DNA of 64,000 nt, taken from the NCBI GenBank assembly GCA_030681475.1, contig JAUXWT010000071.1, forward strand, positions 159,347 to 223,346. The letters run 5' to 3'. Source of the stretch: Bacteroidales bacterium. Lineage in GTDB: Bacteria > Bacteroidota > Bacteroidia > Bacteroidales > FEN-979. The notes beneath the pieces are model-generated. The model was not told the DNA's origin and searched no databases. It saw only the letters and a list, made by a program, of their open reading frames with translations. Both the position numbers and the translations under genes were made by a program. Shown here piece by piece: positions 17,142 to 25,375 of the stretch (position 1 is the first letter of the stretch; each line of letters opens with the position of its first letter).

Positions 17142-17702
17142 TCAGATGAACTCTAAATGTTCCAGCACCACCCTGACGCCGATGGCAATAAGCACAATCC
17201 CTCCTGCAAATTCAGCCCATCTGGCAGGAATTAAAGCCGTTCTTTCACCAAGTTTAGCTCCGATGACCGAAACAATAAACGTTATGATTGAAATGATGAT
17301 GATGACTTCGTAAATATTTGCCATAAGGAATGCAAATCCAATACCGGTTATCAGGGCATCGATGCTTGTGGCGATTGACAGCGTGAGTAAAATGGTAATA
17401 TTACGGATATCGGGAGATCGTTTTTTTCCGACATCCAGGAAGGATTGCCAAGCCATTTTTACACCAATGAATGCCAGAATTCCAAAGGCGATCCAATGAT
17501 CGACGGGTTCGATCAGCGATTGAATGCTGCTCCCTGCCATCCATCCGAAAAACGGCATGACACCCTGGAACAGTCCGAAAAGAAAAGCCATCAGGAGGAC
17601 ATCCTTCCAAAGCAGCTTCCTCGAGAATCCGAATGTCAATGATACCGCGAAACAGTCCATAGATAGTCCAAGCGATATCAGGAAAAGTTCGCTAAGATTC
17701 AA
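17142..17702 (-). CDS. mntP: Putative manganese efflux pump MntP
   Basis: 186 residues with six hydrophobic segments. The family signatures SMDCFAVSLTFGF in TM1 and SIDALITGIGFA in TM4 carry the paired Asp residues thought to bind the metal. It exports Mn2+ across the inner membrane. The start codon is TTG at 17702, inside the msrC stop (TTGA overlap), which shows translational coupling; the first ATG would remove most of TM1. No yybP-ykoY-like Mn riboswitch was seen, so expression presumably follows the tnaA-msrC-mntP operon. Confidence 0.88.
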   Translation of the reverse strand: MNLSELFLISLGLSMDCFAVSLTFGFSRKLLWKDVLLMAFLFGLFQGVMPFFGWMAGSSIQSLIEPVDHWIAFGILAFIGVKMAWQSFLDVGKKRSPDIRNITILLTLSIATSIDALITGIGFAFLMANIYEVIIIISIITFIVSVIGAKLGERTALIPARWAEFAGGIVLIAIGVRVVLEHLEFI

Positions 17703-18160
17703 CGGTAAATGAAATTAACGATTTTTTCCAACCATTCGGCATCGGTCTGGTCAAATGAACCAAGCGACTCACTATCAACATCGAGTACCCCGGTAATTTC
17801 ACCATTCCGGTTTTTCACGGGGATAACGATTTCAGACTGTGAACGTGAATCGCATGCAATATGTCCGGGGAACTGATGAACATCAGGGACAACAATTGTC
17901 TTCTTCTGATCAATTGCGGCCCAGCAAACACCGGTATGTTTCTGCAGTACCTGGCAGGCAAGTGGTCCCTGGTATGTTTTTACCGTAAGTTCACCGGAAC
18001 TGATAAAATAAAACCCTGTCCAGAAAAAATACGCCATTTTATGATGAAGTATGGCCACGATCGTTGCCATCCGGGCGTCGACGTCGGTCGTTTTATTCAT
18101 TAACACATCCAGTTGGTCGTACAAACGCTGGTACCTGGCTTGTTTTTTTAATGATTCCAT
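17699..18160 (-). CDS. msrC: Free methionine-(R)-sulfoxide reductase (GAF domain)
   Basis: 153 residues from the ATG at 18160, 7 bases after the tnaA stop; a TTG at 18181 inside tnaA is the alternative. The protein is a single GAF domain and has all three cysteines of the fRMsr family in their usual settings: GPLAC, GVCW and HIACD. The segment VPDVHQFPGHIACDSRSQSE is nearly the family consensus. It reduces free L-methionine-R-sulfoxide in the cytoplasm. Second gene of the tnaA-msrC-mntP operon. Confidence 0.88.
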   Translation of the reverse strand: MESLKKQARYQRLYDQLDVLMNKTTDVDARMATIVAILHHKMAYFFWTGFYFISSGELTVKTYQGPLACQVLQKHTGVCWAAIDQKKTIVVPDVHQFPGHIACDSRSQSEIVIPVKNRNGEITGVLDVDSESLGSFDQTDAEWLEKIVNFIYR

Positions 18161-18167
18161 AGGATTA

Positions 18168-19541
18168 TCAGGCGAGATCAAGAGATACGGTAAAATGGCG
18201 CATGATTGGCGCTTCCTTCATAATTTTCAACCCTCTCCGGATTGTAACTCGACGGTCATAAATGTTTTTCAGTGCAACAGCCACCACGTCCATGTGGTTG
18301 TTGGTATAAACCCGCCGTGGAATAGCGAGTCTCATAAGTTCCAATACCGGATAACGGTTTTCGCGGGTCACCGGGTCACGGTCGGCTAAAAGGGCTCCGA
18401 TCTCCACGCCACGGACGCCGGCTTCAAGGTAAAGTTCTATGGCCAGTGTTTGTGCCTGGAATTCTTCTTTGGGAAGATGCGGGAGAAAACGTTTGGCGTC
18501 AATAAAAACTGCATGGCCGCCGATGGGCTGCTGCACAGGGATGCCAAATTCCATCAGACGTTTACCCAGATACTCCACCTGCCGTATCCTTGTTTCAAGG
18601 TAATCGAGTTCTGTTCCCTCGTAAAGACCCTGGGCCAGTGCGTTCATATCCCTGCCCGACATGCCGCCATAGGTAATGTAACCCTCGAACATGATGTTAT
18701 AAACACTGGCTTTGCATTGCAACTCCTTGCTCCGCATGGCGATGAACCCCCCCATGTTTACAATAGCATCCTTTTTGGCGCTCATGGTCATGACATCGGC
18801 AAGGGAAAACATTTCAAGGACGATTTCACGTATAGTTTTATCCTGGTAACCATTTTCACGTAACTTGATAAAATAGGCATTCTCGGCAAAACGAGCCGAA
18901 TCGAAGACAACGATCTTCCCGTATTTGTCTGCCAGGTTTTTCACCATTTTCAGGTTTTCGATCGAAACAGGCTGTCCTCCGGAAGAGTTACATGTGATCG
19001 TTACGATGATAAACGGAATTCTGTCTCCTTCCGATTTCAATATGTTTTCAAGTTTTACCGGGTCAATATTACCCTTGAACGGGTGGTCCAGGGTGGTGTC
19101 AAATGCCTCATCAATGGTACAATCCACGGCAATTGCCTTCCGGAATTCGATATGCCCTTTGGTCGTATCAAAATGTGAATTCCCGGGTATGATATCGCCC
19201 TCTTTGATCAATACCGAAAAGAGAACATTTTCGGCGGCACGGCCCTGGTGGGTTGGCAAAAAATATTCAAAACCAAGTACCTCCCCGATAGCGTTTTTCA
19301 TTTTAAAGTAGGAAGAAGCGCCGGCATAGCTCTCATCGCCCAGCATCAATTCAGACCATTGACGGTCGCTCATAGCCCCGGTGCCCGAATCGGTAAGCAG
19401 GTCGATGAATATCTTATCGCTGGACAGCCCGAAAAGATTGTAACCAGCTTCTTTAATCCATTGTTCACGTTCCTGGCGGCTGCTCCTGGAGATCGATTCC
19501 ACCATTTTAATTTTATAAGATTCGGCAAAGGGTAACTCCAT
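18168..19541 (-). CDS. tnaA: Tryptophanase (L-tryptophan indole-lyase)
   Basis: 457 residues, PLP-dependent beta-eliminating lyase. The start is the ATG at 19541 because a perfect -7 box at 19565-19573 lies over the longer frame. Landmarks: FIDLLTDSGTGAMSD, PTHQGRAAEN, DSARFAENAYFIK, the PLP lysine in MSAKKDA (about Lys257) and a late HFT. Tyrosine phenol-lyase is close, but the discriminating positions favour tryptophanase: Asp in HFDTTKGH (Thr in TPL) and Val in RGVEIG (Arg in TPL is replaced). It splits tryptophan to indole, pyruvate and ammonia. No TnaC-like leader peptide was seen: only about 20 bases separate the predicted transcript start from the ATG. Confidence 0.9.
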   Translation of the reverse strand: MELPFAESYKIKMVESISRSSRQEREQWIKEAGYNLFGLSSDKIFIDLLTDSGTGAMSDRQWSELMLGDESYAGASSYFKMKNAIGEVLGFEYFLPTHQGRAAENVLFSVLIKEGDIIPGNSHFDTTKGHIEFRKAIAVDCTIDEAFDTTLDHPFKGNIDPVKLENILKSEGDRIPFIIVTITCNSSGGQPVSIENLKMVKNLADKYGKIVVFDSARFAENAYFIKLRENGYQDKTIREIVLEMFSLADVMTMSAKKDAIVNMGGFIAMRSKELQCKASVYNIMFEGYITYGGMSGRDMNALAQGLYEGTELDYLETRIRQVEYLGKRLMEFGIPVQQPIGGHAVFIDAKRFLPHLPKEEFQAQTLAIELYLEAGVRGVEIGALLADRDPVTRENRYPVLELMRLAIPRRVYTNNHMDVVAVALKNIYDRRVTIRRGLKIMKEAPIMRHFTVSLDLA

Positions 19542-19564
19542 GATGCAAAAGTTAAATGGTTGCA

Positions 19565-19573
19565 GCAAAGGTA
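19565..19573 (-). promoter_or_regulatory. -7 element of the tnaA-msrC-mntP operon
   Basis: TACCTTTGC on the minus strand, 23 bases before the tnaA ATG. No well-spaced -33 element was recognised. Confidence 0.5.
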
Positions 19574-19607
19574 GGATATTATTTCAAACAATTTTTTTCC
19601 GTAACTG

Positions 19608-19640
19608 CTTGTCTGTTTGATAAAAATCACGTACGTTTGC
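19608..19640 (+). promoter_or_regulatory. Promoter of the ptb-permease-buk operon
   Basis: TACGTTTGC at 19632-19640 with CTTG at 19608-19611, a 20-base spacer. The transcript would start near 19645, leaving a leader of about 90 bases that contains a tandem repeat. Confidence 0.55.
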
Positions 19641-19663
19641 CACAATGAATGTGTTGTGAATTT

Positions 19664-19703
19664 GTGAACAGGTGGGCGCGTGGACAAGTGGGCAAGTGGA
19701 CAA
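19664..19703 (+). repeat. Octamer tandem repeat (GTGGRCAA), 5 units, in the ptb leader
   Basis: Units GTGAACAG, GTGGGCGC, GTGGACAA, GTGGGCAA and GTGGACAA follow each other without gaps. The array lies between the predicted transcript start and the ptb ATG. It is unrelated in sequence to the AAATAGCG octamers. Confidence 0.75.
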
Positions 19704-19735
19704 GAACATTTAACTTTATAATATAACTCAATACT

Positions 19736-20662
19736 ATGACTACAACAACTGAAAAACCGGGAAACTTTTGTCTAACAAAGCTATCCGATCTCAATGCACT
19801 TGCGCTGAAAACGAAGAAAAAGAAACTTGCCGTTGCCGTTGCCCATGACGAACATTGCCTTGAGGCGATATGTGCGGTCGATAAAATGGGAATGGTGGAA
19901 GCTATCCTGGTTGGAAACGAAAAGAAAATCCATGAAATTGCAGGAAAACTGAAGCTCGATGTCAGCGGCATGAAGATCTTTAATGAAGAGGTGGATGCCA
20001 ATTCGGTGAAGATTGCCGTGAAGATGGTTCGCAACAAGGAGGCCGATATTCTCATGAAAGGCAATGTTCCTACAGCAATTTTTCTCAGGGGGGTACTTGA
20101 TAAGGAAAACGGGTTGCGCAAAGGCGAGGTACTCTCACATTTCGCACTGTTTGAAGTACCAACTTATCACAAACTGCTTGGCCTTACGGATGCAGCCATG
20201 ATCCCGGCGCCAGATTTTAAAACGAAGGTCGCCTTAACTGTCAACGCAGTTGAGTTCATGAACAAGCTGGGCTATGCGAAACCTAAAGTTGCCGTTCTTG
20301 CTGCCGTGGAGATGGTCAATGAATCCATGCCGGCTACCCTTGATGGCGCACTGCTTGCAAAGATGGGCCAGCGCGGCCAGATAAAAAACTGTATCATTGA
20401 CGGCCCCCTTGCATACGACAATGCGGTAAGCGCGGCAAGTGCAAAACATAAAGGCATTGTAAGCGATGTGGCCGGAGATGCCGATCTGCTGATTGTACCT
20501 GACATTGAAGCCGGCAATATACTCTACAAGGCATTTGGCTTTTCAGCAAATGCAAAATTAGCTGCTGTTGTACTTGGCGCTGCTGCACCGATTGTTTTAA
20601 CTTCACGATCAGATACAGAAGAGTCAAAACAGGCAAGTATAGTAATGGCCGCGGCGATTTAG
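19736..20662 (+). CDS. ptb: Phosphate butyryltransferase (Ptb)
   Basis: 308 residues of the phosphate acetyl/butaryl transferase family: AVAHDEHCLEAICAV near residue 35, DILMKGNVPTAIFLRGVLDKENGLRKG near 105, a DGPLAYDNAVS segment near 223 and a GDADLLIVPDIEAGN...LYKAF motif near 248. The short length without N-terminal domains fits Ptb rather than long Pta. It converts butyryl-CoA, or branched acyl-CoA, and phosphate to acyl phosphate. Butyrate kinase is the third gene of the same operon, which supports the assignment over phosphotransacetylase. Confidence 0.88.
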   Translation: MTTTTEKPGNFCLTKLSDLNALALKTKKKKLAVAVAHDEHCLEAICAVDKMGMVEAILVGNEKKIHEIAGKLKLDVSGMKIFNEEVDANSVKIAVKMVRNKEADILMKGNVPTAIFLRGVLDKENGLRKGEVLSHFALFEVPTYHKLLGLTDAAMIPAPDFKTKVALTVNAVEFMNKLGYAKPKVAVLAAVEMVNESMPATLDGALLAKMGQRGQIKNCIIDGPLAYDNAVSAASAKHKGIVSDVAGDADLLIVPDIEAGNILYKAFGFSANAKLAAVVLGAAAPIVLTSRSDTEESKQASIVMAAAI

Positions 20663-20686
20663 CGATAACTCTCTCAAAATTAAATT

Positions 20687-22225
20687 ATGGGCAACAACCT
20701 GTTTCTTACAAAATCACTCGCTGGTTTACTCCAGGAAGCAAAGGACAACAAAGCAGGCCTGAGAAAAACACTCACAGGTCTTAATCTTACCACTCTGGGT
20801 ATCGGAGCGATCATTGGAGCAGGTATTTTCGTTCTTACGGGACAGGCTGCGGCACAATATGCCGGTCCTGCCATTGTGATCTCTTTTATTATCTCCGGAA
20901 CTGCCTGTGCATTTGCCGGCTTGTGTTATGCCGAATTTGCCTCGATGATCCCGATTGCTGGCAGCGCTTATACCTATTCATATGCCACACTTGGAGAATT
21001 CTTAGCCTGGATCATCGGGTGGGACCTTATTCTTGAATATTTGTTTGCGGCGGCAACCGTCTCTGTTGGATGGTCGGGATATGTTGTCAGCTTTTTGAAT
21101 GATTTCGGAATTATTATTCCAACAGCGCTAACTGCCGCTACAGGTTCAATTCTTGTGGATGTTCCGAATATCGGATGGCAGGAGCTGACGAAAAACCTGA
21201 GCGCTGGTTTGCTGGCCAAAGGTATCAATGTAGAGACTTTGCCTCATATCACCGCCATTATAAATTTGCCGGCCATGTTCATTATTGCAGCCCTTACAAT
21301 AATATTGGTGATCGGGATCAGGGAATCAGCCAATTTCAACAACATCATGGTCATCGTAAAGGTTGCGGTCATCATTCTGTTTATTGCCATAGGAGTAGCC
21401 TTCGTTCAGGTCGGCAACTGGGAACCTTTCATTCCGAAGAATACCGGTGAATGGGGGCACTTTGGATGGAGCGGTATCCTCAGGGGAGCCGGGGTAATAT
21501 TTTTCGCGTATATTGGGTTTGATGCCGTATCAACCGCAGCCCAGGAGGCTAAAAATCCGCAGCGCGATATGCCTATCGGGATACTCGGATCGCTGAGCAT
21601 TTCCACAGTCTTATATATCCTCATGGCCATCGTGTTGACCGGTATTGTCAGTTATACAACCCTGAATGTGTCTGATCCGGTCGCAGTTGGCGTGAATGCA
21701 ATGGGTGAAGGGATGTTCTGGCTCCGGCCTATCGTGAAAATTGCGGCCATTGCTGGTTTGAGTTCTGTAATTTTAGTGATGTTATTGGGGCAACCCCGTA
21801 TTTTTTATTCCATGTCGAAAGATGGTCTGCTGCCTCCGGTTTTCTCCAAAGTTCACCCGAAGTTTAAAACACCACACATAAGTACAATCCTGACAGGATG
21901 TGCTGCCATTCTTCTTGCCGGGGTTCTTCCGATCGGCATTTTAGGCGAATTGGTTTCTATCGGGACTTTACTGGCCTTTGCCATAGTTTGTATAAGTATT
22001 GTGGTTCTGAGAAAAACCCGGCCTGACCTTGAACGCCCTTTCCGTACGCCATGGGTGCCATTAATTCCGATCCTTGGCGCACTGATCTGCATTGTACAAA
22101 TGGCCGCATTGCCATTTGATACCTGGCTGCGACTGATCATTTGGATGGCTATAGGGGTGGTGATTTATTTCACTTACAGCATCAACCATAGCGTGCAGAG
22201 GAAATTGAAGAATGATAAAAAATAG
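20687..22225 (+). CDS. APC-superfamily amino-acid permease (cationic amino-acid transporter type)
   Basis: 512 residues with about 12-13 transmembrane helices. TM1 has the substrate-binding unwound motif GIGAIIGAGIFVLTG, typical of APC permeases. IGWDLILEYLFAAATVSVGWS, FFAYIGFDAVSTAAQEAKNPQRDMP and PRIFYSMSKDGLLP are hallmarks of the YfnA/CAT-like branch. It lies between ptb and buk with gaps of 24 and 11 bases, so it is probably co-transcribed and may import an amino acid whose acyl-CoA product feeds the pathway. The specific substrate is not readable. Confidence 0.88.
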   Translation: MGNNLFLTKSLAGLLQEAKDNKAGLRKTLTGLNLTTLGIGAIIGAGIFVLTGQAAAQYAGPAIVISFIISGTACAFAGLCYAEFASMIPIAGSAYTYSYATLGEFLAWIIGWDLILEYLFAAATVSVGWSGYVVSFLNDFGIIIPTALTAATGSILVDVPNIGWQELTKNLSAGLLAKGINVETLPHITAIINLPAMFIIAALTIILVIGIRESANFNNIMVIVKVAVIILFIAIGVAFVQVGNWEPFIPKNTGEWGHFGWSGILRGAGVIFFAYIGFDAVSTAAQEAKNPQRDMPIGILGSLSISTVLYILMAIVLTGIVSYTTLNVSDPVAVGVNAMGEGMFWLRPIVKIAAIAGLSSVILVMLLGQPRIFYSMSKDGLLPPVFSKVHPKFKTPHISTILTGCAAILLAGVLPIGILGELVSIGTLLAFAIVCISIVVLRKTRPDLERPFRTPWVPLIPILGALICIVQMAALPFDTWLRLIIWMAIGVVIYFTYSINHSVQRKLKNDKK

Positions 22226-22236
22226 GATTTCCGTCA

Positions 22237-23313
22237 ATGAAAGATATTAAGGTTCTTGCCATTAATCCAGGATCTACATCGACAAAGGTTGCGGTGTATT
22301 TGAATACGGAACCAGCTTTCTTAAAGAATATCAAGCATACGTCTGAAGAACTCGCACCCTTTGCCAAAATTACGGATCAGTTCCAGTTCCGGAATGAGAT
22401 CATATTACAACAGTTATATGATGCAGATATTTTCATCGAAGATTTACAGGCAGTTGTCGGCAGAGGAGGGTTGTTAAAGCCTATCCCTTCCGGGATCTAT
22501 GAAGTGAATGATGCGATGATTGCAGACCTGAAAAACAGTCCGCTCGGAGAACACGCTAGCAACCTGGGTGGTTTGATTGCCAGGAACATGGTCAGATCAT
22601 TGCCCAATGCGAAAGCTTACATCGTTGATCCGATTGTTGTTGATGAATTTGATGCGATTGCCAGGATCTCCGGGCACCCGTTATTTAAACGCGCTTCAAT
22701 TTTTCACGCGCTGAATCAAAAAGCTATTGCCCGCGAACATGCCAAGTCTATCCGGCGCAAATACGAGGATATGAACCTGATCGTTGTTCATCTGGGGGGA
22801 GGGATTACCGTTGGTGCGCATCACAAAGGACGGGTTATCGATGTAAACCAGGGGCTCGATGGCGAGGGGCCATTCAGTCCTGAACGGGCAGGAACATTAC
22901 CTATTGGTGATCTTGTAAGACTTTGTTTCAGCGGTAAGTATTCTCAGTCGGAGGTGCTGAAAATGCTGAAAGGTGATGGCGGACTGGTAGCCTATCTTGG
23001 CACCAACAGCGCCTACGATGTGGAAAAAATGGTGAATGAAGGTAATACCCAGGCCGAATTGATCTATCATGCCATGGCATACCAGGTCGCGAAATATGTC
23101 GGAGAAATGTACACTGTCCTGAAAGGCGAGGTAGATGCCATACTTATTACCGGAGGTATTGCTTACGATAAAGGGTTCGTGAACTGGATTCAGGAACGTG
23201 TTTACAAATTAGCTCCCATTCATATCTATCCCGGTGAGGATGAAATGAAAGCCCTGGCCATCAATGGATTTATGGTTGTTCGTGGGGAATTGGAGGTGCA
23301 GGTGTATCAATAA
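22237..23313 (+). CDS. buk: Butyrate kinase (Buk)
   Basis: 358 residues of the acetokinase superfamily. The N-terminal phosphate motif AINPGSTSTKVAVY, the VGRGGLLKPIPSGIYEVN segment, VDEFDAIARISG, LNQKAIAR, VHLGGGITVGAHHKGRVIDV and the late ITGGIAYDKGF all match butyrate kinases. It phosphorylates ADP from butyryl phosphate (or a branched-chain analogue) in the last step of acyl-CoA fermentation. Third gene of the operon; its stop is followed 11 bases later by a repeat array. Confidence 0.92.
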   Translation: MKDIKVLAINPGSTSTKVAVYLNTEPAFLKNIKHTSEELAPFAKITDQFQFRNEIILQQLYDADIFIEDLQAVVGRGGLLKPIPSGIYEVNDAMIADLKNSPLGEHASNLGGLIARNMVRSLPNAKAYIVDPIVVDEFDAIARISGHPLFKRASIFHALNQKAIAREHAKSIRRKYEDMNLIVVHLGGGITVGAHHKGRVIDVNQGLDGEGPFSPERAGTLPIGDLVRLCFSGKYSQSEVLKMLKGDGGLVAYLGTNSAYDVEKMVNEGNTQAELIYHAMAYQVAKYVGEMYTVLKGEVDAILITGGIAYDKGFVNWIQERVYKLAPIHIYPGEDEMKALAINGFMVVRGELEVQVYQ

Positions 23314-23324
23314 AAATTTTCGCC

Positions 23325-23420
23325 GGGACACAAAAATGCCGGGACACAAAATTGCAGGGACACAAAATTGCAGGGACACAAAATTGCAGGGACACAAAAT
23401 TGCAGGGACACAAAATTTTG
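23325..23420 (+). repeat. 16-base tandem repeat, 6 units (GGGACACAAAATTGCA)
   Basis: Units begin at 23325, 23341, 23357, 23373, 23389 and 23405. The middle four are identical, the first ends AAATGCC, and the last runs into an inverted copy. There are no spacers, so it is not a CRISPR. It fills the gap between buk and the convergent elbB gene. Confidence 0.95.
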
Positions 23421-23430
23421 TGTCCCTGCA
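23401..23430. terminator. Perfect 30-base palindrome between buk and elbB
   Basis: TGCAGGGACACAAAA is followed directly by its exact reverse complement. It has an A/T-rich centre and stems ending in TGCAGGG. It could terminate both converging genes, although it lacks a trailing U tract on the buk side, or it could be the end of a repeat-type element. Confidence 0.55.
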
Positions 23431-23443
23431 TTTACCCCCGCAA

Positions 23444-24094
23444 TCAATCCACCATTTTCATCATTTCCCGCACCAGGTTCTCTGTGCCCTCGGCAATCTG
23501 GCTAATACTTGCATCCAGCATGTAGCACGAAGTAGTAAAAAGTTTCCTGACTTTGTCGATAACTACCTCTCCGTGTGTTGATTGTGTGTATTTGTTCCCA
23601 TTCTCCTCAATGAATTTTCCTGATGCAGGATCGTTTCCGGTGGTCAGGTTGGCGCCTTTAAAGAGTTTTGCCAGGATTACAGGGGCAATACACATGGCGC
23701 CTATTGGTTTTCCGGCTTCAAACATGGCTTTAATGGCATTTTCAACATCAGAATTTATGCTGCAACTCTCGCCATGAACAGCCCAATCGCAAAGATTTTT
23801 TGCCGCGCCAAAACCTCCGGGAAAGATCAGGGCGTCATATCCTGCGACCTGGAATTGAGAGAGAGGTTTGATATTTCCCCTTGAAATCCGGGCAGATTCA
23901 ACCAGGACATTGCGTTTTTCTGCCATCTCTTTTCCTGTGGTATGGTCAATTACATGATGCTGATAAATATCAGGTGCGAAACACTGATATACGGCCCCGG
24001 CCTTATCAACAGCCAACAGGGTCAACACAGCCTCGTGGATTTCGGCGCCATCGTACACGCCGCAACCGGATAAAACAACTGCAAACTTTTTCAT
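23444..24094 (-). CDS. elbB: ElbB-like isoprenoid biosynthesis glyoxalase (DJ-1/PfpI superfamily)
   Basis: 216 residues. Near-consensus ElbB segments: VVLSGCGVYDGAEIHEAVLT at the N-terminus, RNVLVESARISRGNIKPL, ALIFPGGFGAAKNL and the nucleophile elbow GAMCIAPVILAK with the conserved Cys. ElbB is a glyoxalase of the DJ-1 fold. Single-gene unit with its own promoter, divergent from the nucleotide-sugar operon. Confidence 0.88.
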   Translation of the reverse strand: MKKFAVVLSGCGVYDGAEIHEAVLTLLAVDKAGAVYQCFAPDIYQHHVIDHTTGKEMAEKRNVLVESARISRGNIKPLSQFQVAGYDALIFPGGFGAAKNLCDWAVHGESCSINSDVENAIKAMFEAGKPIGAMCIAPVILAKLFKGANLTTGNDPASGKFIEENGNKYTQSTHGEVVIDKVRKLFTTSCYMLDASISQIAEGTENLVREMMKMVD

Positions 24095-24116
24095 GGTCCA
24101 AGGATTTTGTTTTCAT

Positions 24117-24148
24117 GCAAAGTTAACGTCAAAAGGAAATAAAACAAA
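24117..24148 (-). promoter_or_regulatory. Promoter of elbB
   Basis: TAACTTTGC on the minus strand at 24125-24117 and TTTG at 24148-24145, spaced by 19 bases: a textbook Bacteroidota promoter. The leader is about 17 bases. Confidence 0.75.
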
Positions 24149-24174
24149 ACAATTAAGCGCTGCAGAACGGCTTA

Positions 24175-24207
24175 TTTGATAACGGTGGAATTATTATTTA
24201 ACTTTGC
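24175..24207 (+). promoter_or_regulatory. Promoter of the wbpE-wbpD-wbpB-galE operon
   Basis: TTTG at 24175-24178 and TAACTTTGC at 24199-24207, spaced by 20 bases. The transcript starts near 24211, after the upstream in-frame ATG at 24204, so WbpE must start at 24243. Confidence 0.78.
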
Positions 24208-24242
24208 ACAAGATTGAAAAGAACCTGATAATACTAAATCCG

Positions 24243-25373
24243 ATGAAGAAACTCCAGATGGTCGACCTGCGCAGTCAGTACCTCAACATTAAAACGGAAA
24301 TTGACAAAGGGATCCAGGAGATAATTGATTCCTGTGCCTTTATCAATGGCCCCGCAGTTCAAACCTTTCAAAAAAGCCTGGAACAATATCTCGGCATTAA
24401 ACATGTCATTCCATGTGCCAATGGTACCGACGCCCTTCAGGTTTCGATGATGGCGCTTAACCTGAAGCCGGGCGACGAGGTGATCACCACATCTTTTACC
24501 TTTATCGCAACTGCCGAGGTAATTGCATTGCTTCAGCTTACCCCGGTCTTGGTAGATGTGGACCCCTCCACCTTCAATATCGACCCGCAAGCGATTCAAC
24601 GTGCCATCACACCGAAAACCAGGGTCATTGTACCAGTTCATCTTTTTGGACAAGCCGCTCCGATGGAGGAGATCATGGAGATCGCCCGCAAACATAACCT
24701 CTATGTAATTGAAGATAATTGTCAGGCTATTGGTTCAGATTACATTTTTGATGATGGTACCATGAAAAAGGCAGGCACGATCGGACATATCGGATGTACC
24801 TCTTTTTTTCCCTCCAAAAACCTCGGATGTTATGGTGACGGCGGCGCCATCTTCACAAACGACGATGATCTTGCAAAGCAGATGCGGGTAGTTGTAAATC
24901 ATGGTATGACAGTGCGTTACTATCATGACTATATCGGGGTCAATTCACGGCTTGACAGCATCCAGGCGGCCGTTTTGAATGTGAAACTTTCCCACCTTGA
25001 CGAGTATGCCGCCAAACGGCGCGCTGCGGCTGACTTTTATGACCAAGCATTCGCAATTAATCCGAAACTGATTACTCCGGCGCGATATGCCAAATCAACC
25101 CATGTATTCCATCAATATACCCTGGTTGCAAAAGAGACTGACAGAAAAGCGTTGATCGAGCATCTTACCGATAAAGGAATTCCAGCAATGATCTACTATC
25201 CGGTGCCGTTGCATATGCAGAAGGCTTATCTTGATCCCCGATACAAACCGGGTGATTTTCCTGTAACGGAACATCTTTGCGAAACTGTTTTCTCTCTGCC
25301 GATGCATACCGAACTTGAGCAGGATCAATTGGAATTTATTACCAGCAGTGTGCTTGAATTTTTAAATCCCTGA
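24243..25373 (+). CDS. wbpE: UDP-2-acetamido-2-deoxy-3-oxo-glucuronate aminotransferase (WbpE/PorR type)
   Basis: 376 residues, DegT/DnrJ/EryC1/StrS family, PLP-dependent. Start at the ATG of MKKLQMVDLRSQY. Landmarks: CANGTDALQVSMMAL near 60, the VIEDNCQAIGS segment near 160, the PLP lysine in SFFPSKNLGCYGDGGAIFTN near 195 and GVNSRLDSIQAAVL near 235. It transfers an amino group from glutamate to the 3-oxo sugar made by WbpB. The wbpD and wbpB genes follow with gaps of 2 and 9 bases, so the specific assignment is well supported by context. The P. gingivalis PorR protein, needed for anchoring secreted proteins, belongs to this group. Confidence 0.88.
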   Translation: MKKLQMVDLRSQYLNIKTEIDKGIQEIIDSCAFINGPAVQTFQKSLEQYLGIKHVIPCANGTDALQVSMMALNLKPGDEVITTSFTFIATAEVIALLQLTPVLVDVDPSTFNIDPQAIQRAITPKTRVIVPVHLFGQAAPMEEIMEIARKHNLYVIEDNCQAIGSDYIFDDGTMKKAGTIGHIGCTSFFPSKNLGCYGDGGAIFTNDDDLAKQMRVVVNHGMTVRYYHDYIGVNSRLDSIQAAVLNVKLSHLDEYAAKRRAAADFYDQAFAINPKLITPARYAKSTHVFHQYTLVAKETDRKALIEHLTDKGIPAMIYYPVPLHMQKAYLDPRYKPGDFPVTEHLCETVFSLPMHTELEQDQLEFITSSVLEFLNP

Positions 25374-25375
25374 TC

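Noticed and set aside
18168-19541. Tyrosine phenol-lyase
   Set aside because: Asp in HFDTTKGH and Val in RGVEIG replace the Thr and Arg typical of tyrosine phenol-lyase, so tryptophanase is favoured.
23325-23430. Possible CRISPR array
   Set aside because: The 16-base units are contiguous without spacers and no cas gene is present.
23264-23581. Plus-strand open frame of 105 codons across the buk-elbB junction
   Set aside because: Its sequence (repeated DTK, GHKIAG, GTQNC) is produced by the tandem repeats read in shifting frames, and it overlaps elbB antisense.
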